Shown: positions 1 through 8,182, numbered from the stretch's first letter. The stretch is 64,000 nucleotides of DNA from Rhizobium sp. SSA_523 (GCF_030435705.1 NZ_CP129382.1:3032501-3096500), one strand, 5' to 3'. Translations and numbers: made by a program. The notes: a model not told the origin generated them from the letters alone.

Positions 1-427
1 CGGCAAGGGCCGGCTCTCGTGTGAGAGCGGTGGCAAGATTGGTCAGCGGTCCGAGCGTGCAGATGGTCACGCTCGAAGCATCATGCGCCATCAGGGTTTC
101 GATGATGAAATCGACGGCCGGCTGTTCCTGCAGCGGCATGGTCGGCTCCGGCAGGTCGGCCCCGTCCATGCCTGTCGCGCCGTGAACATATTCGGCGGTG
201 AAGAGGCTGCCCTCCATCGGCCCTTCGCAGCCGGCATACACCTTCACATCCGGCCGGCCGGCGAGCTCGCAGATCTTGCGGATGTTGCGGGAGGTGAGGG
301 TCACCGGCACATTGCCTGCGGCTGCCGTAATGCCCAGCACGTCGAGTTCGGGGCTCGCCAGGGCAAGCAGGATAGCCAGCGCGTCGTCCTGGCCGGGATC
401 TGTGTCGATTATGATTTTCTGGGGCAT
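1..427 (-). CDS. Inosine-uridine preferring nucleoside hydrolase, 3' end cut by window edge
   Basis: The first 142 residues are visible, read from the ATG at 427 towards base 1; the reading frame has no stop before the window edge, so the C-terminal half is missing. The N-terminus carries the family signature DTDPGQDDA (residues 8-16), whose aspartates bind the catalytic calcium in IU nucleoside hydrolases. Further along are the typical AAAGNVP segment and the conserved CTLGPLTNLA stretch. The family hydrolyses the N-glycosidic bond of ribonucleosides in the cytoplasm, giving ribose and free base. The enzyme would fit the nucleoside-salvage theme seen at 26-38 kb, although it is not linked to that cluster. 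The exact substrate (inosine, uridine, pyrimidine or other) cannot be told from this half. Confidence 0.9.
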   Translation of the reverse strand, partial: MPQKIIIDTDPGQDDALAILLALASPELDVLGITAAAGNVPVTLTSRNIRKICELAGRPDVKVYAGCEGPMEGSLFTAEYVHGATGMDGADLPEPTMPLQEQPAVDFIIETLMAHDASSVTICTLGPLTNLATALTREPALA

Positions 428-633
428 GAGAAGTCTCGTGGTCTGCGACGAATAAGCGGCCTGTATCAGCAAGCGCGATGGAAAACGTTCGACAGGCTTT
501 CGCATGTCCTGTGTCAGCCGGCAAGCATGCCCTGCAGGCTCACAAGGCAGCCAGTGGGCGCCGTGCCCTCCTCTTCGGGATGAAGAGAACCAATCCGCCG
601 CAATGGCGTAGTATCACCCGAATGGAGGCGACA

Positions 634-1413
634 ATGCGCACGACGAACACACCCGAAACGAACGGCGGCAGACTGGCCTGGATCACCGGCGCCAGCTCCG
701 GAATCGGCGAAGCCACCGCCCGCAGGCTTGCCCGGGACGGGTGGCGGATCGCCGTCAGCGCACGCAGCCAGGACAAACTGGAGGCGCTCGCCGCAGCCTA
801 TCCGGGTCAGATCTTCGGCTATCCGCTGGATGTCACCGATCGCGCTGCGGCAAGGCAGACGGCGGAGGCAATCCGTGCGGCCCATGGCGCGATCGATCTC
901 GCCATCTTCTCGGCGGGCACCTACAAGCGCGACAGCGTTCGACGGTTCGACAGCGAGGATCTTGCCGCCACCATCAATCTCAACGTGCTGGGGACCGCCC
1001 ATTGCCTGGAAGCCGTGATGGCGGACATGATCACAAGGCGCCGCGGCAGGATCGCGGTCATCGCCTCGGTTGCCGGGCTCGTCGGCCTTCCGGGGGGCGG
1101 GTTCTACGGAGCCAGCAAGGCTGCGCTCAATACGCTCTGCCAGTCGCTCCGGCCCGAACTGGAAGCAGAGGGCGTGATAGTGCAGGTCGTCAATCCGGGC
1201 TTCGTCGATACGCCCCTGACCAAGAAAAACGATTTTCCCATGCCGTTCCTGATCTCGGCCGAGGCCGCCGCCGACAGAGTGGTGGAGGGCCTGAAGAGCG
1301 ACCGCTTCGAGATCATCTTCCCCTGGAAAATGGCGCTGTCCATCAAGCTTCTGGCGTCTCTGCCTTACGCGCTCCTGTTCCGCATCACCCGCAAGATGCT
1401 CAGGTCCTCCTGA
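634..1413 (+). CDS. Short-chain dehydrogenase/reductase (SDR) of the lipid-stress cluster
   Basis: A 259-residue classical SDR. The start is set at ATG 634 because a GGAGG lies 5-10 bases upstream; longer in-frame extensions lack a ribosome site. The glycine-rich NAD(P)-binding motif TGASSGIG is near residue 13, the NAG equivalent appears as SAG, and the catalytic Ser and YxxxK are present (YGASK). The C-terminus ends in a hydrophobic stretch and an arginine-rich tail (LLFRITRKMLRSS), which suggests membrane association. It converges on the cfa-like methyltransferase operon, and SDRs of this type are found beside RpoE-ChrR controlled lipid genes in other alphaproteobacteria, so a role in oxidised or branched lipid metabolism is plausible. 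The substrate is unknown. Confidence 0.85.
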   Translation: MRTTNTPETNGGRLAWITGASSGIGEATARRLARDGWRIAVSARSQDKLEALAAAYPGQIFGYPLDVTDRAAARQTAEAIRAAHGAIDLAIFSAGTYKRDSVRRFDSEDLAATINLNVLGTAHCLEAVMADMITRRRGRIAVIASVAGLVGLPGGGFYGASKAALNTLCQSLRPELEAEGVIVQVVNPGFVDTPLTKKNDFPMPFLISAEAAADRVVEGLKSDRFEIIFPWKMALSIKLLASLPYALLFRITRKMLRSS

Positions 1414-1438
1414 GCCGAGACGCAAGACGGAAGGCAGG

Positions 1439-1493
1439 GGGAAGCCAAGGGGAGGCCAAAGGGAGGCCAAAGGGAAGCCAAGGGGAAGCCAGG
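1439..1493. repeat. Five tandem 11-bp units between convergent genes
   Basis: Five head-to-tail copies of an 11-base unit close to GGGAAGCCAAG / GGGAGGCCAAA run without gaps from 1439 to 1493. They lie just after the SDR stop and before the 3' end of the cfa-like gene. Units 2 and 3 are identical; the others differ at one to three bases. The whole 1414-1556 interval is otherwise featureless. Confidence 0.85.
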
Positions 1494-1556
1494 AGAGAAG
1501 GCGGGAAAAGGGGCAGGCAGGTCCGGCCACCCGCCTCTTGTCTCACAAGCCTTCTT

Positions 1557-2780
1557 CTATTGCGCCGCGGTGTGCAGCCGGAACTGCGCGACATCGATCC
1601 GCCCGGTCCGGAACCCGGCAGCGCAATAGTGCAGGTAATAATGCCACATGCGCAGGAAGCGCGGATCGAAGCCCATTGGCGCAATGGCCGACCAGGCTGA
1701 GCGGAAACGCCTGTCCCAATCCAAGAGGGTGCGTTCGTAATCGCGTCCGAAGCGGAAACAGTCGCTGACGCTCAAGCCCGCCGATCTGGCGAGCGTATCG
1801 AAACCGGAAAGGGTAGGCAGCATTCCGCCGGGGAAGATGTAGGTCTGGATGAAATCCGCGTGCCGCCGATAATGGTCGAAGCGGCTTTCATCGATCGTGA
1901 TGACCTGGATCATGGCCTGTCCCGAGGGTATCAGGAGCCGCCGCACCTGGTCAAAATAGATCGACCAGTGCTCCTCGCCGACAGCTTCGAACATCTCGAT
2001 CGACACGATCTTGCTGAAGCGCCCACGGCAGTCGCGATAGTCCTCCAGGCGGATCTCCGCGCGAGCGCCGCAACCGGCATCCGCCAGGCGCTGCTTTGCA
2101 AAGGCCGCTTGTTCCTTCGAAAGCGTCAGGCCGGTCACGCGGCAGCCCGTCTCGCGGATGGCCTGCTCCATGAAGCCACCCCAGCCGCAGCCGATTTCCA
2201 GCACGTGATCGTCCGGACCGATTGCGAGCTCGCGGATGATCCGGGCGTTCTTCTCGCGCTGCGCCTCCTCCAGGCTTGCCTGTGGATCGGCGTAGATGGC
2301 CGCGGAATAAGTCATGCTTCGGTCGAGCCACAAACGATAGAACGAATTGCCGAGATCATAGTGGAAGGCGATATTGCGGCGGCTGCCGGATTTCGAATTG
2401 CGCCGCAGGCGGTGCCGCAAATGCGCAAGCCGTGCCACCAGAGCCAGCGGGCGCGCAAGCGGTGCCCAGTCCTTTTCGTTCCCGATGGCGAGATCCAGAA
2501 CCTGGGAAAGGTCGGGCGTCGTCCAGTCGCCGTCCATATAGGAGCGGGCAAAGCCAAGCCCGCCGCCCGAGAGGATCCGGCGCAGGGCGCGGGGCCGGAT
2601 GACATGGATCGAAGCCTTAGGCCCCTGCTTGTCTTCGCCGAAATGATGCTCGCGCCCGCTGGGGAAGATGATGGTCAGGCGTCCGTGACGGGTATGGGCC
2701 AGCATGCGGCAGATCAAGCGTTCCCAGAAGGGTGCGCGTTCCGCAAAGAGCATCGGGTTGCCATGGTCGGCATGCGTCAT
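1557..2780 (-). CDS. cfa: Cyclopropane-fatty-acid-synthase family SAM-dependent methyltransferase
   Basis: A 407-residue protein of the CFA synthase family, which methylates the double bond of unsaturated phospholipid acyl chains with S-adenosylmethionine at the membrane surface. The SAM-binding motif VLEIGCGWGG and the following GLTLSKEQ are characteristic, as are the FHYDLGN and FIQTYIFPGG segments. The start at 2780 gives an ATGA overlap with the DUF1365 gene upstream, so the two are translationally coupled. It is the last gene of a three-gene minus-strand operon (amine oxidase, DUF1365, CFA-like) divergent from an ECF11 sigma factor. In Rhodobacter such genes belong to the singlet-oxygen regulon, and relatives make methylated or furan fatty acids instead of cyclopropanes. 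Which product is made here is not decidable from sequence. Confidence 0.92.
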   Translation of the reverse strand: MTHADHGNPMLFAERAPFWERLICRMLAHTRHGRLTIIFPSGREHHFGEDKQGPKASIHVIRPRALRRILSGGGLGFARSYMDGDWTTPDLSQVLDLAIGNEKDWAPLARPLALVARLAHLRHRLRRNSKSGSRRNIAFHYDLGNSFYRLWLDRSMTYSAAIYADPQASLEEAQREKNARIIRELAIGPDDHVLEIGCGWGGFMEQAIRETGCRVTGLTLSKEQAAFAKQRLADAGCGARAEIRLEDYRDCRGRFSKIVSIEMFEAVGEEHWSIYFDQVRRLLIPSGQAMIQVITIDESRFDHYRRHADFIQTYIFPGGMLPTLSGFDTLARSAGLSVSDCFRFGRDYERTLLDWDRRFRSAWSAIAPMGFDPRFLRMWHYYLHYCAAGFRTGRIDVAQFRLHTAAQ

Positions 2781-3577
2781 TGATGCTGTCCTCCACTCAA
2801 AACAGGTCGTTCCTGGGAACTGCTGACGCGTCTTGCCGCAGGGTAATGACGATGAACCGGCACACCCTTGAGAAACAGACGCAATGCCTCCCAATGAATT
2901 CCAGCCATGACCTTCAATGTCATCAGCGGATAGGCAAGCAGCGCGCGGGCCAGCATGGCGTCCGACAAGGCGAACCGTCGGCCGGAAAAGCTGGCAAAGA
3001 GGAGCTTTCCTTCATCGTCCCGCTCGCTGATCGCGATTGTCACCCGCTCGGACGGCGGCGAAATATCGAAATCGTAAATGCAGTCCATCGGCATGAAGGG
3101 CGATACATACATTGCCTTCGCGCAGGAATGGCGGACCGACGAGCCATCGAGGCCCGTGGCGGGAATGACATAGGTATGGCGTTCGTTGAACGTGTTGCAG
3201 ACCTCGTAGAGCAGGGCCAGCATCTTTCCCCTCTCGTCCTCGCAGAAGTAGATCGTCAGCGGGTTGAAGACATAGCCGAAGATCCGGGGATAGCAGAGGA
3301 TCTTGATCGTCACGCCGGCCGCCGGAAGGCCCGCCGCTTCGAGATGCTCCTCCACCCAGTGGCGAAGCCCCTCTTTCTCGCCCCTGCCGTGGTCCTTCTC
3401 CCAGAAGCTGAAGATGGCCGTTCGGTTGAAGCCGAACAGGCGAAGGCTCTTGTCGAGCGTTTCGAGCTCATCGAGATCCAGGAGCAGCGAGAAGACGCGA
3501 TAGGTCAGCCTGTGCACCTTCGGCCGGTGCCGGTGATGCACCACGCTGCCGCGGTAGAGTGCGGAGCGCATCATCAT
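2777..3577 (-). CDS. DUF1365 domain protein
   Basis: A 266-residue member of the DUF1365 family. The start is placed at the first of three consecutive ATG codons (3577), which overlaps the amine-oxidase stop as ATGA; downstream it overlaps the cfa-like gene in the same way. Recognisable family segments are the N-terminal YRGSVVHHRHRP, the central YPRIFGYVFNPLTIYFC, and YVSPFMPMDCIYDF. No signal peptide is seen; one hydrophobic segment lies near the C-terminus. The biochemical activity of DUF1365 is not established. Its constant pairing with an amine-oxidase-like flavoprotein and a CFA-like methyltransferase points to fatty acyl modification, which is inference from context. Confidence 0.9.
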   Translation of the reverse strand: MMMRSALYRGSVVHHRHRPKVHRLTYRVFSLLLDLDELETLDKSLRLFGFNRTAIFSFWEKDHGRGEKEGLRHWVEEHLEAAGLPAAGVTIKILCYPRIFGYVFNPLTIYFCEDERGKMLALLYEVCNTFNERHTYVIPATGLDGSSVRHSCAKAMYVSPFMPMDCIYDFDISPPSERVTIAISERDDEGKLLFASFSGRRFALSDAMLARALLAYPLMTLKVMAGIHWEALRLFLKGVPVHRHYPAARRVSSSQERPVLSGGQHQ

Positions 3578-4923
3578 TCCGCCGCGGTGAGCAAAGGAGA
3601 GGTGTAGATGCGCCCGGAAGGCTCGGCCACCTGCCAAGGCCGGTTGAGACCGGAAATGGCTTCGGCCACGGCCAGGCCCGCTTGCAGGCCATCCTCGTGA
3701 AAGCCGCTGCCGAAATGGGCGCCGCAGAACCAGACATGTCTTCGACCCTGCAATTCCCAAAGCTGACGCTGGGCGGCCATGGCCGGAAGATCGTAAAGCG
3801 GATGCGTGTAGCGATAGGTGGCGTGTATCGTGCCGTCGGCAATGTCGCGGCAGGGATTGAGCGTCACGAACAGCGGGTGCCGCGGATCGAGGTTCTGCAG
3901 CCGGTTCATCCAATAGGTGACGCAGAGCGGAGCCGCCCGGTCCTGCCGCCTGCCGGCGATATAATTCCAGCTCGACCAGACGGATGTGCGCTTCGGCATC
4001 AGTCGCCTGTCCTCATGCAGAACCGCGATATTCTCCGTATAGCGGAAGCGGCCGAGAACATCGCGCTCGCGCGGATCGGCACTTTCGGCCAGAAGCCGCA
4101 GCGCCTGGTCGGCATGGGTGGCGAGGACGACCTCGTCGAACTGGTCCCTTTCGCCCTGGCTGTCGATCACGGTAACGCCCTGGCTGCCGTTCCTGACGAT
4201 CCTCTCCACCTTGCAGCCGAGACGGATCTCGCCAGGAAAGGCACCGGCCAGTTTCGCGACATATTCGCGGCTCCCACCACTCACCGTGCGCCATTGCGGC
4301 CGGCCCGACAGCAGGATCAGCCCGTGATGGACGAAGAAGCGCAGGAAGGCGTGCAAGGGATAGGACCGCATGTCGGCTGTCGTCATGGACCAGATGGCGG
4401 CACCCATGGGCAGCAGGTGATCGTCGATGAAGGCCGGCGAATATCGCTCCCGGTCAAGAAACTCGCCCAACGTCACGCCTTCCAGATCGCCCCTTTTCAA
4501 CAGGTCCTCGGCGCTGCGATAGAAGCGCAGCACGTCGGACAGCATGCGCCAGAATCTCGGGCGGGCCGCATTGCTGCGCTGGCCCAACAGGCCCTTCAGC
4601 CCGGTGCCGGAATATTCGAAGGCGCCATCGTCGATCGACGCTGAAAAGGACATGTCGGAGGCTTGCGTCCTGACGCCCAGATGCTCGAACAGGGCCACAA
4701 GATTGGGATAGTTCTTGTCATTGAAGACGATGAAGCCGGTATCCACCGGCACATTTCCATATGCGGTCGCCACCACGTCCGTATTGGAATGGCCTCCCAA
4801 CCGTGCCTCGCTTTCATACAGCACGACGTCATGCGTCTTGGCCGTCAGCCAGGCTGCAGACAGGCCGCTGATGCCCGAGCCGATCACGGCGATCCGACGA
4901 CGGGAAGAATGATTTGGAACCAT
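3574..4923 (-). CDS. FAD-dependent amine oxidase / desaturase-like flavoprotein
   Basis: A 449-residue flavoprotein. The N-terminal dinucleotide-binding motif is VIGSGISGLSAAW (about residues 13-25), followed by an acidic end-of-strand residue (LYESEARLGGHSNT), typical of the amine-oxidase/phytoene-desaturase superfamily. The C-terminal FAD contact is seen in HVWFCGAHFGSGFHEDGLQAG. It is the first gene of the minus-strand lipid operon and overlaps DUF1365 by ATGA. A promoter matching the ECF11 pattern lies about 30-60 bases upstream, so the operon is probably controlled by the divergent sigma factor. The substrate is unknown; by context it acts on acyl chains rather than amines. Confidence 0.9.
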   Translation of the reverse strand: MVPNHSSRRRIAVIGSGISGLSAAWLTAKTHDVVLYESEARLGGHSNTDVVATAYGNVPVDTGFIVFNDKNYPNLVALFEHLGVRTQASDMSFSASIDDGAFEYSGTGLKGLLGQRSNAARPRFWRMLSDVLRFYRSAEDLLKRGDLEGVTLGEFLDRERYSPAFIDDHLLPMGAAIWSMTTADMRSYPLHAFLRFFVHHGLILLSGRPQWRTVSGGSREYVAKLAGAFPGEIRLGCKVERIVRNGSQGVTVIDSQGERDQFDEVVLATHADQALRLLAESADPRERDVLGRFRYTENIAVLHEDRRLMPKRTSVWSSWNYIAGRRQDRAAPLCVTYWMNRLQNLDPRHPLFVTLNPCRDIADGTIHATYRYTHPLYDLPAMAAQRQLWELQGRRHVWFCGAHFGSGFHEDGLQAGLAVAEAISGLNRPWQVAEPSGRIYTSPLLTAAE

Positions 4924-4953
4924 AGGGCGTGTCCGTTGTTGGAGTCCTTCTGC

Positions 4954-4981
4954 TTTACGGCAGACTGTCTCAAACGGATTT
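4954..4981 (-). promoter_or_regulatory. Candidate ECF11 (ChrR-type sigma) promoter for the lipid operon
   Basis: Read on the minus strand, AAATCC (4981-4976) is followed after 16 bases by CGTAAA (4959-4954). The architecture mirrors the promoter on the opposite strand at 5005-5032 with the same spacer. The -35 matches TGATCC at four of six positions. It lies 31 bases upstream of the amine-oxidase start. Confidence 0.5.
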
Positions 4982-5004
4982 GCACGATAATTCTTTTCTG
5001 AGAC

Positions 5005-5032
5005 TGATCCAGCCGAAACCGCAGGGCGTAGC
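5005..5032 (+). promoter_or_regulatory. Candidate ECF11 autoregulatory promoter
   Basis: TGATCC (5005-5010), a 16-base spacer, then CGTAGC (5027-5032). The known target of ChrR-controlled ECF11 sigma factors is TGATCC plus a CGTA-type -10. It lies about 100 bases upstream of the sigma-factor start, as expected for autoregulation. Confidence 0.6.
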
Positions 5033-5135
5033 GGCGGACATGAGCTTGACTGTTTCCATCCCGGCCCTGACATGCCAAAACGGTAAAAAAGCACGCCTGA
5101 ACCGCGTGCTTTCGACCCCGCATCATGGCGTCAGG

Positions 5136-5717
5136 ATGAAACAGACAGGCAAGTCAAAAACGGTCACGGAACTTTCCCCGGCGGAATGCGCCGATCTTCT
5201 CGCAAGGGTTGGCCGCCGGCGCGATATCGAGGCCTTCGAAACCTTGTTTCGCCATTATGGGCCGCGGGTGCGGGCCTTCATGGCGATGAAGACGCGCGAC
5301 ATGCAGATGGCGGAAGAACTGATGCAGGAGACGATGGCCGCCGTGTGGAACAAAGCGGTGCAGTTCGATCCGGAGAGGGGACAGGCGTCGGCCTGGATCT
5401 TCACCATAGCCCGCAATCTTCGCATCGACGCCTTCCGGCGGAAACGGCCGGTTTTTGATGAATCCGACCCGGCCTTCGTCCAGGACGATGCCCCCGCCGC
5501 CGACCTTCAACTGGAGGCGCAGCAGGAGGCCGACCTTCTTCGCGAGGCCATGGAAACCCTACCTGCGGAGCAATTGGACGTTTTGAAACGCGCATTTTTC
5601 GACGAAGCCTCCCATTCGGCCATTGCCGAAGACATGGGGCTTCCCCTGGGAACCGTAAAATCACGAATCCGGCTCGCATTCGACAAGTTGCGGACGACGC
5701 TGGAGGGGAAGCGATGA
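5136..5717 (+). CDS. rpoE: ECF RNA polymerase sigma factor, group ECF11 (RpoE/ChrR type)
   Basis: A 193-residue ECF sigma factor with only regions 2 and 4. Region 2 spans about residues 30-100 (ETLFRHYGPRVRAFM ... WIFTIARNLRIDAFRRKR) and region 4 ends with the helix-turn-helix AIAEDMGLPLGTVKSRIRLAFDKL. ATG 5136 is chosen because it begins the conserved region; its ribosome site is weak, and a longer form from ATG 5040 cannot be excluded. The stop overlaps the downstream anti-sigma start (ATGA), giving coupled, stoichiometric synthesis. In Rhodobacter and Caulobacter this pair answers singlet oxygen and organic hydroperoxides; the divergent lipid operon is the obvious local target. Confidence 0.93.
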   Translation: MKQTGKSKTVTELSPAECADLLARVGRRRDIEAFETLFRHYGPRVRAFMAMKTRDMQMAEELMQETMAAVWNKAVQFDPERGQASAWIFTIARNLRIDAFRRKRPVFDESDPAFVQDDAPAADLQLEAQQEADLLREAMETLPAEQLDVLKRAFFDEASHSAIAEDMGLPLGTVKSRIRLAFDKLRTTLEGKR

Positions 5718-6412
5718 GCATTCAGCACCACATCAGCGACGAACTTCTGATGGATTACGCATCCGGACACTTGTCGGAAGGCTGGAGTCTTGCAGTTGCG
5801 ACCCATCTCGCGCTGTGCCCCTCCTGCCGCCGCCGGCTGTCCGCCATGGAAGGTGCGGCCGGCGCCCTGTTCGACAAGCTGGTGACCGACCGCGCCGTCA
5901 CATCTTCGGATTGGGAGAAGATGAAGGCGAGGATTGCGGCCGCTCCGGATGGGACCCATGGGACATCCGCGGTCTTGACGGCGCCGAAGACGGCACCGAG
6001 AACGGCACCGGCAGCGAGCGATCCCGTTCCCGTCATTCCCGAGCCCCTGCGATCCTATCTCGGCGGCGATGCTTCGCAGTTGAAATGGCGCGCTCTGGGC
6101 CGCGGCGCCTATCAGATCCGGATCGAAACCGGTGATCCCGCCACACAGGTGCGCCTCCTGCGGATCCCCGCCGGCAAGCCGGTTCCGGAACACACGCATG
6201 TGGGGCGCGAGCTGACCCTGGTGCTGGCGGGCAGTTTCCGGGACGGAGACGAGATCTTCGCGCGTGGCGACCTCGAGGAGGCCGATGGCAGCCTCCTGCA
6301 TACGCCGACGGCGACGCAAGGCGAAGACTGCATCTGTCTTGCCGTCACCGAGGCTCCCTTGAAATTCACCAGCTGGATCGTTCGACTGATCCAGCCGATC
6401 CTGAAAATCTGA
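5714..6412 (+). CDS. chrR: ChrR-type zinc anti-sigma factor with C-terminal cupin
   Basis: A 232-residue anti-sigma factor. The N-terminal zinc anti-sigma domain has His6, His31, Cys35 and Cys38 (HLALCPSCRR), the same spacing as the zinc site of Rhodobacter ChrR. The C-terminal cupin has candidate metal ligands His160, His162, Glu166 and His196, again the ChrR layout. A proline/alanine-rich linker (residues about 78-105) joins the two. In the family, the N-terminal domain holds the sigma factor inactive and the cupin is needed to release it on singlet oxygen. The protein is cytoplasmic with no membrane segment. It overlaps rpoE by four bases and is followed two bases later by a DUF2177 gene. 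Confidence 0.95.
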   Translation: MSIQHHISDELLMDYASGHLSEGWSLAVATHLALCPSCRRRLSAMEGAAGALFDKLVTDRAVTSSDWEKMKARIAAAPDGTHGTSAVLTAPKTAPRTAPAASDPVPVIPEPLRSYLGGDASQLKWRALGRGAYQIRIETGDPATQVRLLRIPAGKPVPEHTHVGRELTLVLAGSFRDGDEIFARGDLEEADGSLLHTPTATQGEDCICLAVTEAPLKFTSWIVRLIQPILKI

Positions 6413-6414
6413 CG

Positions 6415-6831
6415 ATGGAGCGGCCGATGTTGGTCCTTGCGGTGGCCTATCTTGCGACGGCCGCAGTGTTTTTCGGCCTCGATTTTCTCTGGTTGGGCAA
6501 GCTCGCAACCTCCTTCTACAAGAGCCAGCTGGGAGAGCTGATGCGCGAGCGGCCGAACCTCGGTGCGGCCGGGATTTTCTATCTCCTCTATGTCGCCGGT
6601 ATCGTCTATTTTGCCGTTCACCCCAATCTCTTGTCGGGCTCGCCGGGTCAGGCCTTCCTGGCCGGTGCCATTCTCGGGCTCATCGCCTACGGCACCTATG
6701 ACATGACGAACCTGTCGACGCTGAAGGACTGGCCGCTGACACTGAGCCTTGTCGACATGGCCTGGGGCACCCTGCTGACCGGAACGGCGGCCGCCGCCGG
6801 AACCTGGATCACACAGAAGATGATGATGTGA
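6415..6831 (+). CDS. DUF2177 family small membrane protein
   Basis: A 138-residue integral membrane protein with about four hydrophobic segments. The family hallmark DFLWLG follows the first segment, and YGTYDMTNLSTLKDWP with VDMAWG occurs in the C-terminal half. It begins two bases after the chrR stop, so it is very probably in the sigma/anti-sigma operon. DUF2177 has no assigned biochemical role, but members are often found with ChrR-type regulators and CFA/DUF1365 genes, which suggests a membrane-lipid function. A second possible start (ATG 6427) lies four codons in. Confidence 0.9.
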   Translation: MERPMLVLAVAYLATAAVFFGLDFLWLGKLATSFYKSQLGELMRERPNLGAAGIFYLLYVAGIVYFAVHPNLLSGSPGQAFLAGAILGLIAYGTYDMTNLSTLKDWPLTLSLVDMAWGTLLTGTAAAAGTWITQKMMM

Positions 6832-6866
6832 GTTAGGCCCCATTTGCGAGCTCTATTCTCCCTTAT

Positions 6867-6892
6867 GGAACAATAAGCCCCTTCTTCCCGTT
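6867..6892 (+). promoter_or_regulatory. EcfG (general stress sigma) promoter
   Basis: GGAAC (6867-6871), a 17-base spacer and CGTT (6889-6892) match the GGAAC-N16/17-CGTT promoter of alphaproteobacterial general-stress EcfG/RpoE4 sigma factors. The site lies about 60 bases upstream of the 6955 gene. Confidence 0.75.
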
Positions 6893-6954
6893 CGGCCTCT
6901 GATCACTGCGAAACGCAACGCAATTCCGATCACCCGACCACTAGGGAGAGTTCC

Positions 6955-7773
6955 ATGACGGACAATGAGATCGACAAGGGTGACGGTCGCCAGACCACGC
7001 CCTCCTATTCGGGCTATCAGCAGAAGCCCGATGCCCAGCCCCGCCAGGGCGCCGCCGCTCCGGATGCGGGCGTCACGCGCGATGGTGCAGCCACCGGCTA
7101 TACCGAAAGAAGCTCTGCGGCCGATAGTCGGCCGGGCACCGATCGTGGCCAGGATGGCGCGCAAAACCGTGGCCATGAGGGCGGACCGGATGCCGGGCTC
7201 CGCCAGAAGGCGAAGGAAGACTTCCAGTCCATGCGTCAGGTGGCGCGCGACGAAGCCTCCGGCCTCTATCACCAGGTCGAAGAGGCGGCAGAACGCCAGA
7301 AGGGCTATGCAGCCGAACAGGTTGCCGGCTTCGGGTCTGCCATCAAGAAGGCCGGCTCCGAGCTCGAGGGTCAGGACCAGGCGCAGCTTGGCCGCGTGAC
7401 GCGTCAGATGGGCGAAAGCGTCGAGCGCTTCGCAGCCGATATCGAGGGCCGCAGCATGGGCGAGATCGCCGCCATGGCGGAAGATTTCGGTCGCCGCCAG
7501 CCTCTGGCATTTCTCGGCATTGCCGCGGTTGCCGGCCTCGTCGCCAGCCGTTTCATCGGTGCATCGGCCAGCCGCCAGCCTTCCATGGCCTCGCGCCAGT
7601 CCTCCACGCGCTCTGCCTCCGGCAACACCCGCGCCCATGGCCAGGGGTATGAACGGGGCCAGGAACAGGGCCAGGAACGGGGCCAGGAAGAGGGAACGCG
7701 GCCGCTTCCGCCCTCGTCCATTCCAGCACCCAGCGCCACGCCCGTAGGTCCGACCGGAGGTTCCAATGTCTAA
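6955..7773 (+). CDS. 'Nutrient deprivation-induced' rhizobial stress protein
   Basis: A 272-residue protein. The N-terminal 75 residues are low-complexity and hydrophilic. Residues about 80-170 are helical and probably coiled coil (DEASGLYHQVEEAAERQK ...). One hydrophobic segment follows (PLAFLGIAAVAGLVASRFIGAS, about residues 182-203), then a disordered tail with tandem GQERGQE-type units encoded by repeats near 7660-7695. The architecture resembles rhizobial proteins annotated as nutrient-deprivation-induced. It starts a three-gene operon: its stop overlaps the next start by eight bases. A GGGAGA ribosome site precedes the ATG, and the upstream EcfG promoter suggests induction in stationary phase or stress. 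Molecular function is unknown. Confidence 0.8.
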   Translation: MTDNEIDKGDGRQTTPSYSGYQQKPDAQPRQGAAAPDAGVTRDGAATGYTERSSAADSRPGTDRGQDGAQNRGHEGGPDAGLRQKAKEDFQSMRQVARDEASGLYHQVEEAAERQKGYAAEQVAGFGSAIKKAGSELEGQDQAQLGRVTRQMGESVERFAADIEGRSMGEIAAMAEDFGRRQPLAFLGIAAVAGLVASRFIGASASRQPSMASRQSSTRSASGNTRAHGQGYERGQEQGQERGQEEGTRPLPPSSIPAPSATPVGPTGGSNV

Positions 7774-8182
7774 CACACAGGATAATCGTTCGCTTTCCGA
7801 ACTGGTCACAGGCCTTGTCGGTGATATCTCCGGTCTGTTCCGCAAGGAAATCCACCTTGCCAAGGCCGAAGTCTCCGAAAAGATGACAAAGGCCATGCAC
7901 GGGGTCGAGGCCCTGATCGCCGGTGTGATCTTCGCGATCGGCGCCGTGGGCGTGCTGCTTGCCGCCCTGGTCAGCGGGCTCGCCGCCTTTCTGGTGGCGC
8001 GCGGCTTTGCCGAACATACCGCGGAATCCCTGTCGGCCGTCGTGGTCGGCGTGGTGATCGCGCTCGTCGCCTGGGGCATGATTTCGAGGGGCCTCTCCGC
8101 CTTGAAGGGCGAGAACCTGAGCCTTGACCGCACCACGACCTCTCTGCGCCGTGACGCGCAGGTCCTGAAGGAGAGAAGCTAA
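7766..8182 (+). CDS. Phage-holin-superfamily (holin-X like) membrane protein
   Basis: A 138-residue protein of the DUF1469/holin-X family found in chromosomal stress operons; the name does not imply a phage. The N-terminal region is amphipathic (LVGDISGLFRKEIHLAKAEVSEKM), two transmembrane helices span about residues 47-70 and 83-108, and the tail is charged. It overlaps the previous gene by eight bases and the next by one, so the three are translationally coupled. Relatives sit beside DUF3618 proteins as here. A structural role at the inner membrane is likely; nothing more specific can be read. Confidence 0.85.
   Translation: MSNTQDNRSLSELVTGLVGDISGLFRKEIHLAKAEVSEKMTKAMHGVEALIAGVIFAIGAVGVLLAALVSGLAAFLVARGFAEHTAESLSAVVVGVVIALVAWGMISRGLSALKGENLSLDRTTTSLRRDAQVLKERS

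Noticed and set aside
7766..8182. Prophage remnant, because of the holin-type protein
   Set aside because: No other phage gene is nearby; this protein family is common in chromosomal stress operons with DUF3618, as here.
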